Positions 22,609 to 36,100 of a stretch of DNA of 64,000 bases are shown in pieces. Each line of letters begins with the position of its first letter. Positions within the stretch are counted from its first letter, which is position 1. Made by a program: the position numbers and the translations under genes. Below the pieces are notes generated by a model. That model was not told the origin of the DNA and searched no databases. It saw only the letters and a program-made list of their open reading frames with translations. The DNA is from Eopsaltria australis (lineage: Eukaryota > Chordata > Aves > Passeriformes > Petroicidae). Where the stretch lies: the NCBI GenBank assembly GCA_034509425.1, contig JAVTVJ010000040.1, positions 5,319,001 to 5,383,000 on the forward strand, written 5' to 3'.

Positions 22609-25463
22609 GTATGTTTTCATTCTCTAGTAGTCTAATAATACATTGCTTTATTTGGGGGTGGGAGCAAGTTCAAGTTGCTTTCTGCCTGCATACTTCACTG
22701 GTACAATTTTGGTTCTACCTTGATGCCAGCTTTGCCCTGAAATATCTTTGAATCTCCATTTAATCTGATGCACATATGCACAATTTGGTCTTCTGTTTTA
22801 TTTTAAGATTCTATTGTTGTATGGATATTCTTGCTTTTTTGATAGTATTGTTTTGTAGAGTGTGGTATGGTTTGTGATTGACAGTTATTAAGCAAAGCCA
22901 ACAGTTTCTTTCGGAATAACAGTACTCTAAGAAAAGAGCAATCCCGGTGGTGTCTGCTTTCATTCCACGTAATTGGTATCATGAAAAATTGGACTGCTGT
23001 GCAGCCAGATAAAAATGTAAAAAATGTTTTCTGCTTGAGGTGTTTCATGTTAAGGAGAGAAATAAAGATATATTTCACTCATCTGGAATTAAACTTTTAA
23101 AACTGAAGTATGTAATGGCAAAGAACGTGTGAAAACTTAGTTTTGATTGGAAATTTGGTTTGTGATTGACAGACTAAACCTAATTCAGCTTTTGCTTTTA
23201 GCAGAATTTAACTTCTTCAGCTCATAAACTGACTGCATGGCTCAAGCTCTTACTGTCACATATTTAAGAATTATTCATTTCTATCTCATAGGTATATTTT
23301 ATCCTTTTCTGATTGTTTCTCACATATCTTGAATAGAACCCTAAGTAAAAAGACAGAAAAAATTAATAAAAATTAGTATGTTTGCCTGTTTTTGGTACTC
23401 TAGACCAGAGATTTTTATTACAATACAAATGTTAACCTGCCGCACTTACATTTCTATTTCTTGACCATTTTTTGGAAATAGCTAGTATATTGAGAAAGAA
23501 AAAAACGTTTAAACACACACTTTCAAAAAAAGGGTAGACAGGTTTTCATGTCCAACATGTGGTAGTCGATCATGCTATACAGTTGCAGAAGATGCCTGTT
23601 AAAGCTATGAATGGTGGTAATGGCTATTGCTTTCTTGAGTCATCAGAAGTATATTTCTGAGGATTTCTCAAATCACTGACAAAAAGTTTTAAACTTTGGT
23701 TAGTACCATTAGTAGACTTTTGACCTCTTTGGGCTGGAATTTAAGCATGTGGCTGCTGTCTTTCTGAGACAGGCCTCTGGGAAGGGCCACCTCTCTGCTC
23801 TAACCCAGGTGTCTCTCCTTCAGTGCACAGATTTCAGGTGCCACTTGTAACACACAAGGCTTGAGGGACAGTCATGCAAGATGGGAATTGAGTTTGCACC
23901 AACTGTCAGTCCATAGAGTTAGTTAGAGAAGGTGCAATCCGTATTGATAGAAAAGGCTGTTTTAAATATCAATGGTGTGTACCTTAATCACAAGAGGTAC
24001 TGGACTAAAATGTTGGCTGGCAAACAAAACAAAAAAACAAAAAGAATAGCTTCTAGTAGTGCATCTCTTGCCATCTTGTCTGGCTTATTTTGTTGAGATG
24101 GGCGGAGTAGTATTTTCTCAAGAGATACTTTCACAAATAGGAGATGTCAATAATAAGGGAGAAATACTACATAGTAAACCTGAGAGATTTTTCTCAAATC
24201 CTTCAATTGCTCTTTTAGTTTAGTAATCTGTATTTCTGTTCCGACGCTAGTGACTTTAAATAATAATATGTATTTATATGTTAGGAATATAAGAGTGAGC
24301 TTCATGCAGACAAACTACAAGTTTTTAGATGTAGGGGTATTTTTTTGTGATTCCTATATAGCTAATACTAAAAAGGAGGAACTGAACTACCTTTTTCCTC
24401 TGAAATATATTTATGTATCTATTGTATCTGTGTGTATCTTTTTGTCATATACCTTCCATATGGAGGTATCTAATTATCTTGTAAATATCACCTCCAATCC
24501 TCTCCTTGAACTTTTCAGCTTTTCAAAGTGTGCAACAGGAAATTCAAGCTAAATACTGTGTATGTAGCAACCTCAATTTATATGTCACACTTCTAGCTAC
24601 TAGGCCTTGTTCTGTCTGCTTATGCTAGATTATTTTGCTCTTTCTGTTGGATTGTGGGGAAGAAACCCTTTGCTTTTTCTGGTGTTAAATCTAACCAAAG
24701 TTGAATCAAGTCACAAGTGAAAAAAATATGTATGTTGTCCTCATTTAAAATGAACAAAACCCCCAGTATGCTGGCTGGTTTTGTTTAGGTTAGGCTTGGT
24801 GGCTTTTAAAATTTTGTAGTAGTGACATATTGGTTCATCACAGGGAGTTTTCCTTACGTTTTCCTCGACTACCTTTGTGAGTATTTGTGTAAGAAGTACA
24901 TTCATCTTTTTATATAATAATATATTGTTTATTTGCATAACATGATATTTTGTAGATAGAAATCTAAACTCATGCATTTCTTTGCTTTAAATTTTTGAGC
25001 AATTTTTCTAACTTAGCACATACTCAGAAGTAATTCTACTGGGAATTGCTACAAGAATTCAGTAATTCCCAGCTGAGTTCTGTATATTTGTTATGAATAT
25101 TCAGATTAGGCAGTGAATAAATAGTGAGACAAAGTGGAAATTTGTTAACGTTAAATAGTGTATAAATATACAATTGTGAGTTTAAGACCTCTGGCAAGTT
25201 TTTTCTCTAGCTCAGAAAGATAAGAAAGCATTGGTAATTCTTACTATAAATTTTTAGTATATAGAAGGATAATAAAGACAGATGCTTTATTATCATATAC
25301 CTTTTCTTATTCAGTACCTTGCAACAATTCTTATTTGTTGTGGTCTTCTTTTGATACCTCTGCTGATGAGACTTGCGGCAAGCATTTGAATACAGTTATG
25401 TTAAAGATAGTGAAACACTCTTAGTATTTAAGTGTATTAAGTTACATTTGGTTTTGTTAACAG
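22609..25463 (+). other. ASCC3: ASCC3 intron 3
   Basis: 2.9 kb, phase 1, acceptor TTTTGTTAACAG. AT-rich; AATAAA hexamers occur at 23061-23066 and 23365-23370, but such words are frequent in this base composition. No interspersed repeat recognised. Confidence 0.8.
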
Positions 25464-26047
25464 TTGGAGCTGAAAATGGACAAGAAGCAATTGAAAGTGG
25501 AGCTGTTTTTCTTTTTAAGACATTTCACGGGAAAGAATGTGTTGGCCATGATGAGACAAAGTTGATCAAGCAGATGTTTGGGCCATTTCCGTCATCATCT
25601 GCTACTGCAGCTTGTAATGCCACGTCTCGGATTGCTTCTCACTTCACTGAAGAACAGCTTAGAGCCCTCATACAGATGGCTGAAGAGCAAAATGGTGATA
25701 ACAGAGTGTTGTTTGGTAAAAATATAGTGTTTTCATTTGACATGCATGATTTGGATCACTTTGAAGAGCTGCCTGTGAATGGTGAGACTGATGCACAGAA
25801 AAATATAAGCTTAGATTATAACAAATTTTTGAATAACCAGCTGAATCACTTACAGACCTACTGTGATGAGAAATCTAACCTCAAGTCTTTGGAAAAAGTA
25901 GATGATTCTTTTTTATGGTGTGAAGTTGGAAAGTACCTGAAGGAATCTCAAGGAGGTAACCCTGGAGGGCCAACAACAGAAGACCTCTGCTGCACTTTGT
26001 ATGAGATCCTTGCTTCTACCAAAAGTGCCGATGAACTTCAAAATGAG
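25464..26047 (+). CDS. ASCC3: ASCC3 coding exon 3 (residues 81-275)
   Basis: The largest exon in the window, 584 bases, residues 81-275. It carries the highly conserved core of the N-terminal region: AIESGAVFLF (about 89-98), QMFGPFPSSSATAACNA (from 117), GKNIVFSFDMHDLDHF and SFLWCEVGKYL, followed by EDLCCTLYEILAS. Most of this lies in or just after the segment reported to bind ASCC2 (roughly the first 200 residues in human). The stretch between the DMHDLDHF and SFLWCEV blocks is variable in the family. It ends in phase 0 at NE|gtacac; this donor is weak beyond the GT, and reading through it gives V-H-stop at once. Confidence 0.95.
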
Positions 26048-29000
26048 GTACACTAGCACATTAACCATACTGCTTATATTTGAATGCTACAGAAATATAC
26101 AATAATTTCATATTAGTTTATGCCAATATATTTAATCCAATAATTGTCTATGCTTTTTTTTTTAATCTGTCTTGCGAAAAATCTCATGGCAGCATCATCA
26201 TTTACCAGGGAGAATAACGCTGCAGCATCAGTTTTTTATGAATAATCTCCTTTTCCCCCACAATGGACTGGATTTTTTTTTATGGCCATTTGCTCAGTGT
26301 CTCCATACTTTCTTTTTGAGCAGAAGCTAGTTTAAGCTGCCTATAAAAGTGTGAGGAACTTGCAAAGACAAGCTGAACTGAATTGGACAGGTTTAATCTC
26401 CAGTTGCAGTCTCCCTGTTGCTGGAAGGCTGCGCTACTTTAAAACTTTGATATGTCATGTCTGTTTCTTTCAATGAGGAAAGGGAGTGGCTGGGTTTGTA
26501 CAAGAAGGGCAGAGAACATGTGAGGGAGAGGGATCAGTTCCTGAAGTTGAAAGATAAGCATACTAGTAGAAAGGGGAAAAAGCATGATTAAAGCCTGGAA
26601 AAGATGTTTCCCAAATGTGTGCACAAGAGATGATTGCGTTAATCTAGGAAAGGGAGAACTGTTTTTGAATGGGGTAAGGGAAGAATTATTGCAATTTGGT
26701 AATTTTTTTTTCCTCTGCACTTTTCTGTGATGTTTACTTTATTTTTTCTGACTTGCCCTGCTTTCCTTCCCGGAAAACATCCAGTACTTAAATTCTCAAA
26801 CTCTTCAGAAAGATTCTAAATTTAAAAATTTGCTAACAAAATACAACTGATAGTAGGAATAGACAATCCTGTGAAAGATGATATAGTCAGAGTTTTCAAG
26901 AATTTTGCCATTGCATTTTCAGATTTTATTCTTCTTAATAAAAACGATGATAGAGAAGAGTACTTCATTTTAGGTTTAGGTAACTATGTATGGACATTTA
27001 ATGTATAATGGTATAGTTGCTGAAGCCATGTTATTGTTTTGTTTGGTGATCAGTGGACCACATTTTGGCTGTCCTTTGAGCTTTCTGGACATGTATATTT
27101 TCTTACAGATCTTAAATATAAATGGAAGTTGATCTAATTTCTTCTGCATTGAAATATATTTGACAAATAATACCTTAATACGTGTCTGCAAACAGTTTCA
27201 TACTTTGGGTGGTCATATTGAGGGAAGATGTGAAAATGGAAGACTGAACACGTCTTGGATAAGAAGACTGGATAAAAAACTTGCATGTCAAATGAAACAC
27301 AAAAAGGAGTATATTTGTCAAAGGGACCTGAAGTTTATTAATTGTACAGAGATAAAGATCTCAATTTTTTTTTCTAGATCAGTGACTGAAGATATTTCCG
27401 ATATTATTATAGGGTATACAGAGATAATTCCATACTTCTGCATAATACTTACTTAATGCCTGAATTTAGTTTGCAAAATGATAAAGGAAAGGCTCAAAAC
27501 CTTTCACTTGAAGCAAGAAGAAATAACTTTTTTTTTTTGCCAATTTATGATCATAATGGATTGCTAAATCAATTGGCAGAAAGTTCAAGCTATCAGTTTT
27601 TATATAGGTCACCAATAAGACTTCCTTTCCATTAGTTCCTGGAACAAAGAATTCTTGGCAAAATTTCTGATTTGATGGCTTTACAGAAGGTTTTTATTTT
27701 TGATATTATGAAAAAATTGTTTGCCAGTGAACTGAAAATTAACTTAGCAAGAGTAGTTTCTTTTGTTTGTGTCACTAGAGGCGAAAAGGATTTCTTTCAA
27801 ATGTCTGAAAACTGCATCTTATTTTGGATTTTTAAAAATTCCTGGTAATAAAAAAGATCTCATTATTTTAGCCCCTTTGTTGCCTTTCCTTGCAACAGTC
27901 TTATTTCATTGTTCATTGCACAATGTGGGGGTCAATAAAGGAGTACGACAAATTTGAACCTGATCCCCTTTTGTTAAAAGCTAGCTGGCATTTGTATTGT
28001 GCTCACTGTAGGCATAGTCATGACTTCAAAATTTCTTCTGGGCTTTGGATTTTACTATCACTTAGGGATTTTTTTTTTTTATTACTGTAATTTTGTTGGT
28101 GCCATCATTAAGAGCAGATGGTGCTTTTAAACCTGAAAATAACCCATTTCTAGAACTAGGTCAGAGGCTGGCCATGTGAGATGGTATAACAAGTTGATTG
28201 ATCATGCATACTGAACATCCTGTATTTCTTGGTGGAATGAATGCAGGCTAAAGTGTCGGTGAGCTACAAAATATATTTTTTCTCCATAAACAAAAAAACC
28301 CCACCAAAGTCCCCCCAAAAGAACTATTCATATGGAAGGTTAATTTTTTTGTAAATGAAAATCCAGATCTATGAAACATGTTTTTATATTTTGAAACAGG
28401 AAGATACCACTGTCTGTTTATTATTACGCAAGAAAAGAACATGATTGTGGTGAGGATATTGGCGAGTGGACTTCTGTAAGACAATTTCATTCAATCCTTA
28501 AGCAAATTTTATTGAGGTTCCAGATCACATTGAGAATATGAGCAGTTTATATTATTTATGGGGTGGCATCCTGTTTTGGGTTGTTTTTTTTTTTGTAGTG
28601 TATGTTATAGGCACACACGTACGCTATTTTGGTTTTTATCTTCTTAATGAGCTCTACAAGGAATTGAAATTAGTTGCTTTCTCCAGCACTGTGTAGTTTA
28701 TGTTTAAAGTGGTTGGCAAGGTGGAAGAAATATTTTGTTCTTTGTTTTTACTGTTTAAGAACATTCCATTCTTCCTTTGGGACAATTTGTTTATCTGGCA
28801 TATCACTGGTGACTCTTAATTAGAGGAAAATTGATTCCTATGATTAGAGTGATATGGGAGTTACAACTTATTTTCTAAGTGTTTAGGACTTGTGCTTTTC
28901 ATTGGGGACATAAAGTCTAGTAAAGCTAAATGACAGCTGCACGCTTTTCAGTATGTCAGGTTTTGTTGATGAGCATATGTATTTTGTTGATGGTAATGAT

Positions 29001-31803
29001 GTGGTAGCAACATCATTATTTAAAAACAAGAAGGAGAAGTCAATAGACAACTACAGAGTTTGGCCAATAACTGTTGTGGTTTTTTATTTTTTATTTTTAT
29101 ATTTGATTAAAATTTAGTATAGAGTGCATTCCTCAATTTGAACCCTCAATTTCTAGTATATGATGAATGAAGACTGGAGCCGTCTGGGAGCATCTTAGCG
29201 GCTTTTCTGCCTAGGCCATCTCAGGGTAACTAGGAAAAAGTTGGAAGAGTTTAATCCCTCTGATTTTAGTCCCATGCTATTCTTAGAGGCTGTGTGTCTT
29301 ACTTCTGTGAACTCTTGTCTACTTTATCTGCAAAATTTTTCTGAATTTTATTTTGGAAATACCTGTCTCTATTTTACATTAAGGCAGACGTACATTATCC
29401 CTTTATCATAACAAAACAGGAAGATATTTCCTGTAGAGGTAAAATAACTAGGGGGGAAAAGGAAATGCAATCAGAGTAGTGTTAATATCTTATTAATACA
29501 GCATCCATTATGAAAAATTGTGCATTTTATTCCTCTTGGGACAAGGCAAGAACTTTGCCCAAATAAAATTAAGAATATTGATGTCATTTAGCAAATTAGA
29601 TTAAATGGTGTTTCCCAGACCAAATCACTTTAAATGCTGTACAAATTACTAGAAGAACGCTAAGCTAAGATATGAAACAGCAGAACTGTTTCAAGAAAAC
29701 TACATTGTAAGCAGTACTTTGAGTATTATGTAATAGTACATATATTTACTTATCTCTATATGTGATGCACTTAACTGCCCACTTAAAAGCCCAGGCACAA
29801 GGCTTCTTTTGTCTGCTTTATAGTTGTGACTGTTTCTAGCTCTGCATTAAAAGGTTAACATATACACATACTATGGCATGCAGGGCTTCTGTCAGTGAAT
29901 ACAATCCATCTGCATTGCAAACTGTCTTGGTGTGAAGCAAACATAGATTTTTGTTTCATTCCTAAAAATAATTCAGTATTCATCACTCCTGCTGAAAATG
30001 TGAGGTATATACCTGAGAACAGTCAGTTAGTGAAAACTACAGTAAGAAGCCAAAGGGTAGTAATGTGGACTTTGAAGTTCTCAATCCTTCCTTCAAGCCT
30101 GAAAAACATTAATTTCAAATCTAAGTAGACCTGAAATCAGAAAAGTACAAGTTGTGGAATATAGGTTTTATATGATGAAAAAAAGAGGTCATGAATTGGG
30201 CAGCACCTCTTCCTGTATGTGTTCCTTACTAGTTCAATCCAGTAATATGCTCCTTATTAGATCCAAAAGGTTTTTGCTTTATTACTGAAATTGAGTTCTT
30301 TTCATACTTATTTCAGAATGGAAGTTAATAGATTATTTTGTTGTTTCACTGACTAGGAATTTTTTTTCAGTGTGGTGTCTGTTTGCCTCTAAATGCTTGA
30401 TGTAGCAACAGACTTTTAGACAATTTTCCCTAGTCTCTTCTAAGTGGAGCCCTGTTGTCTCTCAGGCTTCTGCCTGTAAGTTTTCTTTAGCTGCCTTTGT
30501 CACTGCTAGCAAGATAATGATTTTTTTTTCTCCACATGAGTTCATCTACATTGCTTCTGTTGCTTTACCTTAATCCCACCACAAATGTCTGCCAATATGC
30601 TTTGTTGGTTGAACCTGTAGCTGCTCATGGGATCAAGAATAAGGGGAGCTTAACTAATTTGTCAATTCAATGAACTGGCAGGAAGCTCCTCTGTGTCTGC
30701 CACCAGCCTTTTTGCAAAAGTACAGGAGAGTAAAGGAATCCAAAATCTGTTTAAACTTTCACAGAATCTAGAAGGAATCTTTTCTCGCCCTGATACAGCA
30801 TCTTAAACTGAGGAAGACTCATCAACAAAAGCATGTGGGAAAATTTGTCCGAGCTTCTCCCCTGAAGACTGCTCCAGAGTCTTGTTGCCTGGGTGTTTAA
30901 AAAGAACCTCTGTTTTCTGCTTTTTGATTTTATTCAGGACTGGTTTTATGGTCACTTTTTCTGTGCTGTGCTACAATTGTCCTTTTTTTTTTCAAAGCAG
31001 TTTTAAAAATGAGCATCAAAGAACTGTGCGTATAACTTCCTTTCCAGATGATGCTATATGCCTTTTAAACACTGCCTTTCCTTTCATTTACCCTTCAGGC
31101 AGTTCCTTGCCAACTTTTAATTCTTCTATTAACACTCATCTTCACAAATTTAACAAGTCCTCATGTGGAAAATTGCAATGTTTTAAATGAAGTCCAGATG
31201 TGAGACAACTGCTATTTATTTATTTTCTAAATTAATGAAGTGTTAGACCAAATGATATATCATGAGTATGTCCATGCTATGTGTATGCCATTTGCCAGTT
31301 ACCTGAACATCTTTTTGATTATTTCCCAAATATATTCCTTTAACTTATCTCCAATCATATTTATATATTCTTATTCACTGTGTTATTGCCCCTGTAGATG
31401 TGTGATCCCTGGCATACAATTTCATGTCAGTTTCTGAAGATTTATGAAAGATTACATTGCACTCAAGTGGTAAAAGTGAACTCTGAATTTGGTTCCTAGC
31501 TTCGGTGCAATCATTTTTATGTCGGTGCTCTTTTCTCTTTAACCACTTTATCCTTATATCCAAAATAATATTTTAACTGTAGAAAAATTTAGTTTTCATT
31601 TTAAAATTGAACTGGATTAAGGTATTCTTAGTAACTTTGAAGAGCCAAAATTTTCCTTTCAAAAGGGAAATTTGTACTGTAGTAAGGGAGTTAGATAGTG
31701 AAGTCAGCTGGCCCATGGAACTCAAAATGGAAAACATGCCTGGACACCTGCAAAGCAAAATACAGTAAAAGTATTTCCTGATGTAGGAACATGAGCCAAT
31801 AAA

Positions 31804-32390
31804 TAGAATCATAGAACACTACATTGGGAGGGACCTCAAGGATCATTTGGTCCAACCATTCATGGCAAGGCATGGTCTAGACAAGATGGCTCAGCACCCT
31901 GCCCACCTGAACCTTAAAAGTGCCCAGGGGAGTCTCTGGAAAGATTATTCAAATGACTGATTTTTCTCATTGTGAAAAATCTTCCTCTTTGTGTCCAATA
32001 AAAATTTTTCCAGCATTAACTTGTACCTATTGCCCTGTCCTTTCCATGGGAATCCTTCTAAATAGGATTCTTGCATGTTCTGTGCAAGGCACCCTTTAAG
32101 TGCAAAAACACAGTGATGAGGTCTCCCCTAAGCCTTCATTTCTCAAGGCTGTACAAACCAGTTCTCTCAGCCTTTCCTCACATGGCAGACTTCCCAGTCC
32201 TTGGATCATCTTTGTGGCCTTTCTCTGGACCCTCTCCATCCTGCCCACATCTCTTTAATATAGAAGGGACCAAATCTGAACACAGTATTATAGGCATGGC
32301 CTGGCAAGCACTGAGTGGGAAATTGACTTAATTTTCTGTGCTGGTAATGCCCTTGTCTTTCAAAAAGCCCCACAATTCTTAGATTACCAT
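31804..32390 (-). mobile_element. CR1 LINE 3' fragment, reverse
   Basis: Antisense CR1. It starts with the reverse complement of the 3' end (AGAATCATAGAACACTACAT at 31806, then GGGACCTCAAGGATCATTTG), and continues through ATTGCCCTGTCC-type sequence and GAGGTCTCCCCTAAGCCTTC at 32118. It ends with CCTTTCTCTGGACCCTCTCC near 32218 and CCAAATCTGAACACAGTATT near 32270. The 5' truncation point at the right edge is approximate. Confidence 0.9.
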
Positions 32391-32792
32391 CACTTACTTT
32401 ATCTGATGCTGTCCCCTCTTATTTGAGCAATACACATACACACCCTGAGTGTGAAAAAGTTTTAATTAAAAAAGTGTTGTTGTTTCATTTCACATGGTAG
32501 TCTGTTCATGACAAAATGTGTGTCTAGGCTGACTTTGATCAGTACTTGCCTCTTAACCTGGAGAATATATGGATTCCCATATCTTCTCACTTTATTATTA
32601 ATAGCATTTTATTCAGAGGTATACTTGGTTCAGTTTACTTATAAAATGGAGAGCAAACACAGAGCAAAAGCTATGAAAACTGTCTATAGTTAGTACTTAA
32701 ATATTAGACTTTCTTAATTAACATCACACTCTTGTGCATTTTATTGGCTTGGCTTTAAGCAGTAGCATGAACAAATAAAATTTGGAAGGTAT

Positions 32793-33180
32793 GGACATAT
32801 GTTCATATGGGCATATGTCCAGCAAAGAGCCATCAGGGTGATGAAGGGACGGGAGCATCTGACATTTAAGAAGAGACTGAGGATGCTGGGGTTGTTCAGC
32901 CTGGAAAAGGGACGTCTTGAGAATCTGATCAGACCTGGTGGTGAGGGTGTGGTGAAAACAGAGCCAGACTTCTCTTGGTGATGGCCAATGGCAGGACTAA
33001 AGACAGTGAACATAAATTGTATTACAGTATATGCCATGTAAACACAAATTTTTTTGTAACTGTGAGGATGGTCAGATACTGGAGCTGTTTGCTCAAGAGG
33101 TTGTGGAATCTCCAGCCTGGGAGACTAGATCATTTCCAAAGGTTTCTTCTAACCTCAGCCTTTCTGTGATTCTGTCATTT
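32793..33180 (+). mobile_element. CR1 LINE 3' fragment, forward
   Basis: Sense CR1. GAGACTGAGGATGCTGGGGT near 32873 runs into TGTTCAGCCTGGAAAAGGGA. Further on there is AGAGGTTGTGGAATCTCCAG at 33098, and the element ends with CTTTCTGTGATTCTGTCATT. The middle (32940-33080) is diverged. The left edge is an inverted repeat (32793-32820) that may or may not belong to the element. It is head-to-head with the reverse CR1 about 400 bp to the left. Confidence 0.85.
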
Positions 33181-36100
33181 AAAATGAAAAAATAGAGGTA
33201 ATTGGAGAAATTCCGTATGTTGTATTTACACCTAATTCCATATTAATTTAAGTCTTCATTTTCCCTGATGAATTTCTTACAAAAAATCAATCCCTTACCC
33301 TAATATGTTTGGGTTTGTTTAAATTAAAATCTTCTTGTTTTGTAACAAGTTTGTAATTAGTAGAATCTCATAATAAGCAAGTGGAATGTGCCTCTTTAAG
33401 TACTTACATCTTAACCTTATGTGTAACTTAATTAATGAATTATGGTATACAGGAAATAAATAGTCCTTGTGTTGCAAGTAATCTCAATTAAGTTTTAAAG
33501 TGACCTCAATTTCAGATGTGTTAAATTGGTCTCCTAAATTAAGTATCTATCTAAATAATAGACATTTTTTGTCCAGAAAAGTCATTCATTTAGTTTCTTG
33601 CATTGAACAGAAATCTGTCATGGTCATTATTCTTATAAGAGAAAATTACATAAAGTCTTAATTCACGTGAGCAAATTTCTAATACCCTTTAAAAGCCTGA
33701 CATTATTTATGTGAACATTTAATTTTTTTTCTATGTGTAAGGTAAGACAAATATAAGACTCTGAGATGACTTTGAAATACAGTTCAATGAGAAAGTATTT
33801 TAGAGCTCATAATGCAAACCAGCTACAAAATAATTTTTTAATTCCTACAGACTGCACACTCTTATTCACTCCAGGTAAATGAATGGAAGAGCTTACACAA
33901 CATTGCACAACATCAGAAGCGTTTTGTTTTAGAATAAAACTAGGAAAATGTCTGTAGATTTTGTTTCCTGCTACTGACTTGGAGGGCTTGTCAGACACTA
34001 TTCTCTCTTTACATCTTGCTCATTGCTCTCCAGTGTAACATTTACACATAAAAACTCCATGTTCTAACTATTAGTATCCAAAAATCTGATGACCTGAGAA
34101 ATACTTAGCTTACATTTCTAAAAGTGAATTCAGTTTAATAATTCTCAGGTCTGTATTGAGAGTGATTCCCTGAGCAGTCTCAGTATGTAACTTATATTAA
34201 GAGCTCTGAACTCTTATAGTTTACATTATAGTGTGTTCTGTGAAAAGTACTTGAGCATTTCATTTTTTTGCAGCAAAGTTTTTTTTCAGGTGCTAGTTTT
34301 GAGATCATTCATCTGACATGCTGTGCAGACTCCAGCAGAAGTGCTTTCAAGAAACAGGCTTCACCGTCTGTGCACAATACAGTTGGCTCTGACTCAATAT
34401 TTGCCTAATACTGTTGCTTGGCTCAGAGGGCAAGTGGAGCTTGTTTGCATGTTCTGTGTAGCCATTTCCCTAGTTACAAGCTGACCTTCACCATTGGAAA
34501 AGTGCAGTGTGCAGGTGTGAAAGTAGATGTTTACTTTGCTTTTCTTTAGCAAAACAGGACCTGAAGTGTCAGCTTCTTGCCGCTTTGTAGAATGAGAGTT
34601 TTGGACTTTGCGAAGGCTTGGCTCTTCCAAATACTCTGATCTTGGAAATTCAGTTTTACCTGTCACTAGCTCGGCACATCAGTGTAATTGTGTATGCTTC
34701 ATTGCTCCCAGAGGGTTATCTGTTCTCTGTCAAAGCCAGAGCTTGGCTTTTCTGCTGCTCTTCTCTTCAGGCATAGGACTCCCAGCTGCAGTTTCTCTAA
34801 CTCATCTGAAACAGAACCAAAGGTGCTCTGAGCCCCCAGCACAAGGCTGCTATTTTCCCTGCACCGTTTTCATTAAGCCACTATTAGGGGAAGAAAGTCA
34901 ACTTTGATGTCAAAATGTAATTTGGCAGAACTTGAAGACAATGTAAGTAGAGTTAATACATAATTTTAGAAAATTTAGTGGGAAGCACCTTCTGAAATAT
35001 AATAAATAGCATTATGTACTGAAGCATAAGTAAACAGTACAGTTTGTTAGGGAATGGGAAAATTTAATTGGCCAGAAATGAAAGTCAGTGGTGAAATGGC
35101 TGATGTGATTGTCCAAAGTGTAAGAAATAGGAAAATTTGGTATATTTTAAAATAATAATTATTTGTGTGTAAGCACAAAGGCAAAAGCTCTGGGATAAAA
35201 TATAAGCATAATTAAAATCAGTTGGAGTTGTTTTTTCTTGATTTCAAAAGGTGGTTTTTTTTACTACTGGTCCTAGTCTGTGCTTATGTTTTTAACTTAT
35301 TTTACAGAGGTGATTTCTGAACCATATCTAGCTGGTATTATACACCCACAGCCGACAAAATAGCACTGTTACAAAACAGGATTGCACTAACATGTATTTC
35401 TATGTTGCTTGGGAAAATTTTGCCGCTTAGAAGATGTTATGGTGCTGTGGCATTTTTATGAGACTTTCCCACAGAGGCATTGGATATCTGGTTGCACACT
35501 GATTGGTTAAACTAGTTAAAATGGTAATGAGTAGTAAATCTGCTGAATTTTACACTGTTAATAAAGTAGTCTTGAAAAACTGATATAAACAGATGTAGCA
35601 ACAACTACATAAACCATTTCACAAACACTGACTACTCATGTGAACAGACAATAGTCATTCAGCAAGTTTTTTGTTCAAAAAGCAGAATAGATTTGGGGGG
35701 TTTGTAAAAAACTTTGCCTAAACAGCTTGATTTAGAGCATAAACAATTTTTTTAATGAGCTATTGTATTTATTATGGAAAAATGAAACATCTTGTGAAAC
35801 AGCTTTCAAATATGCGTTACTATAGGGAAAATCTTGGATATTTGATGTCAAAACTGAATGTCTCATGTGTGTATTTCTGTCATGTTGCACAAGTTCTCTA
35901 GGCCTCTAAACTTAGCATGTTAGTGCTGTGCTGGAGCTGAGTATGAACTGCAGAAATGCAACAAAAGCATTCCGTGCTTCAGTATCTTATATTACTTGTA
36001 CTATTACTTCTATTAAATATAGTATGAATGTTGCATATTGTATAGATAGTTATATATCACTATCTTTTATTACTCAGCAATGTTTATTGAAGGTCCAGAT

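Noticed and set aside
23056..23370. AATAAA words as poly(A) sites in intron 3
   Set aside because: Such hexamers are frequent in DNA this AT-rich; kept only as part of a finding and not annotated as sites.
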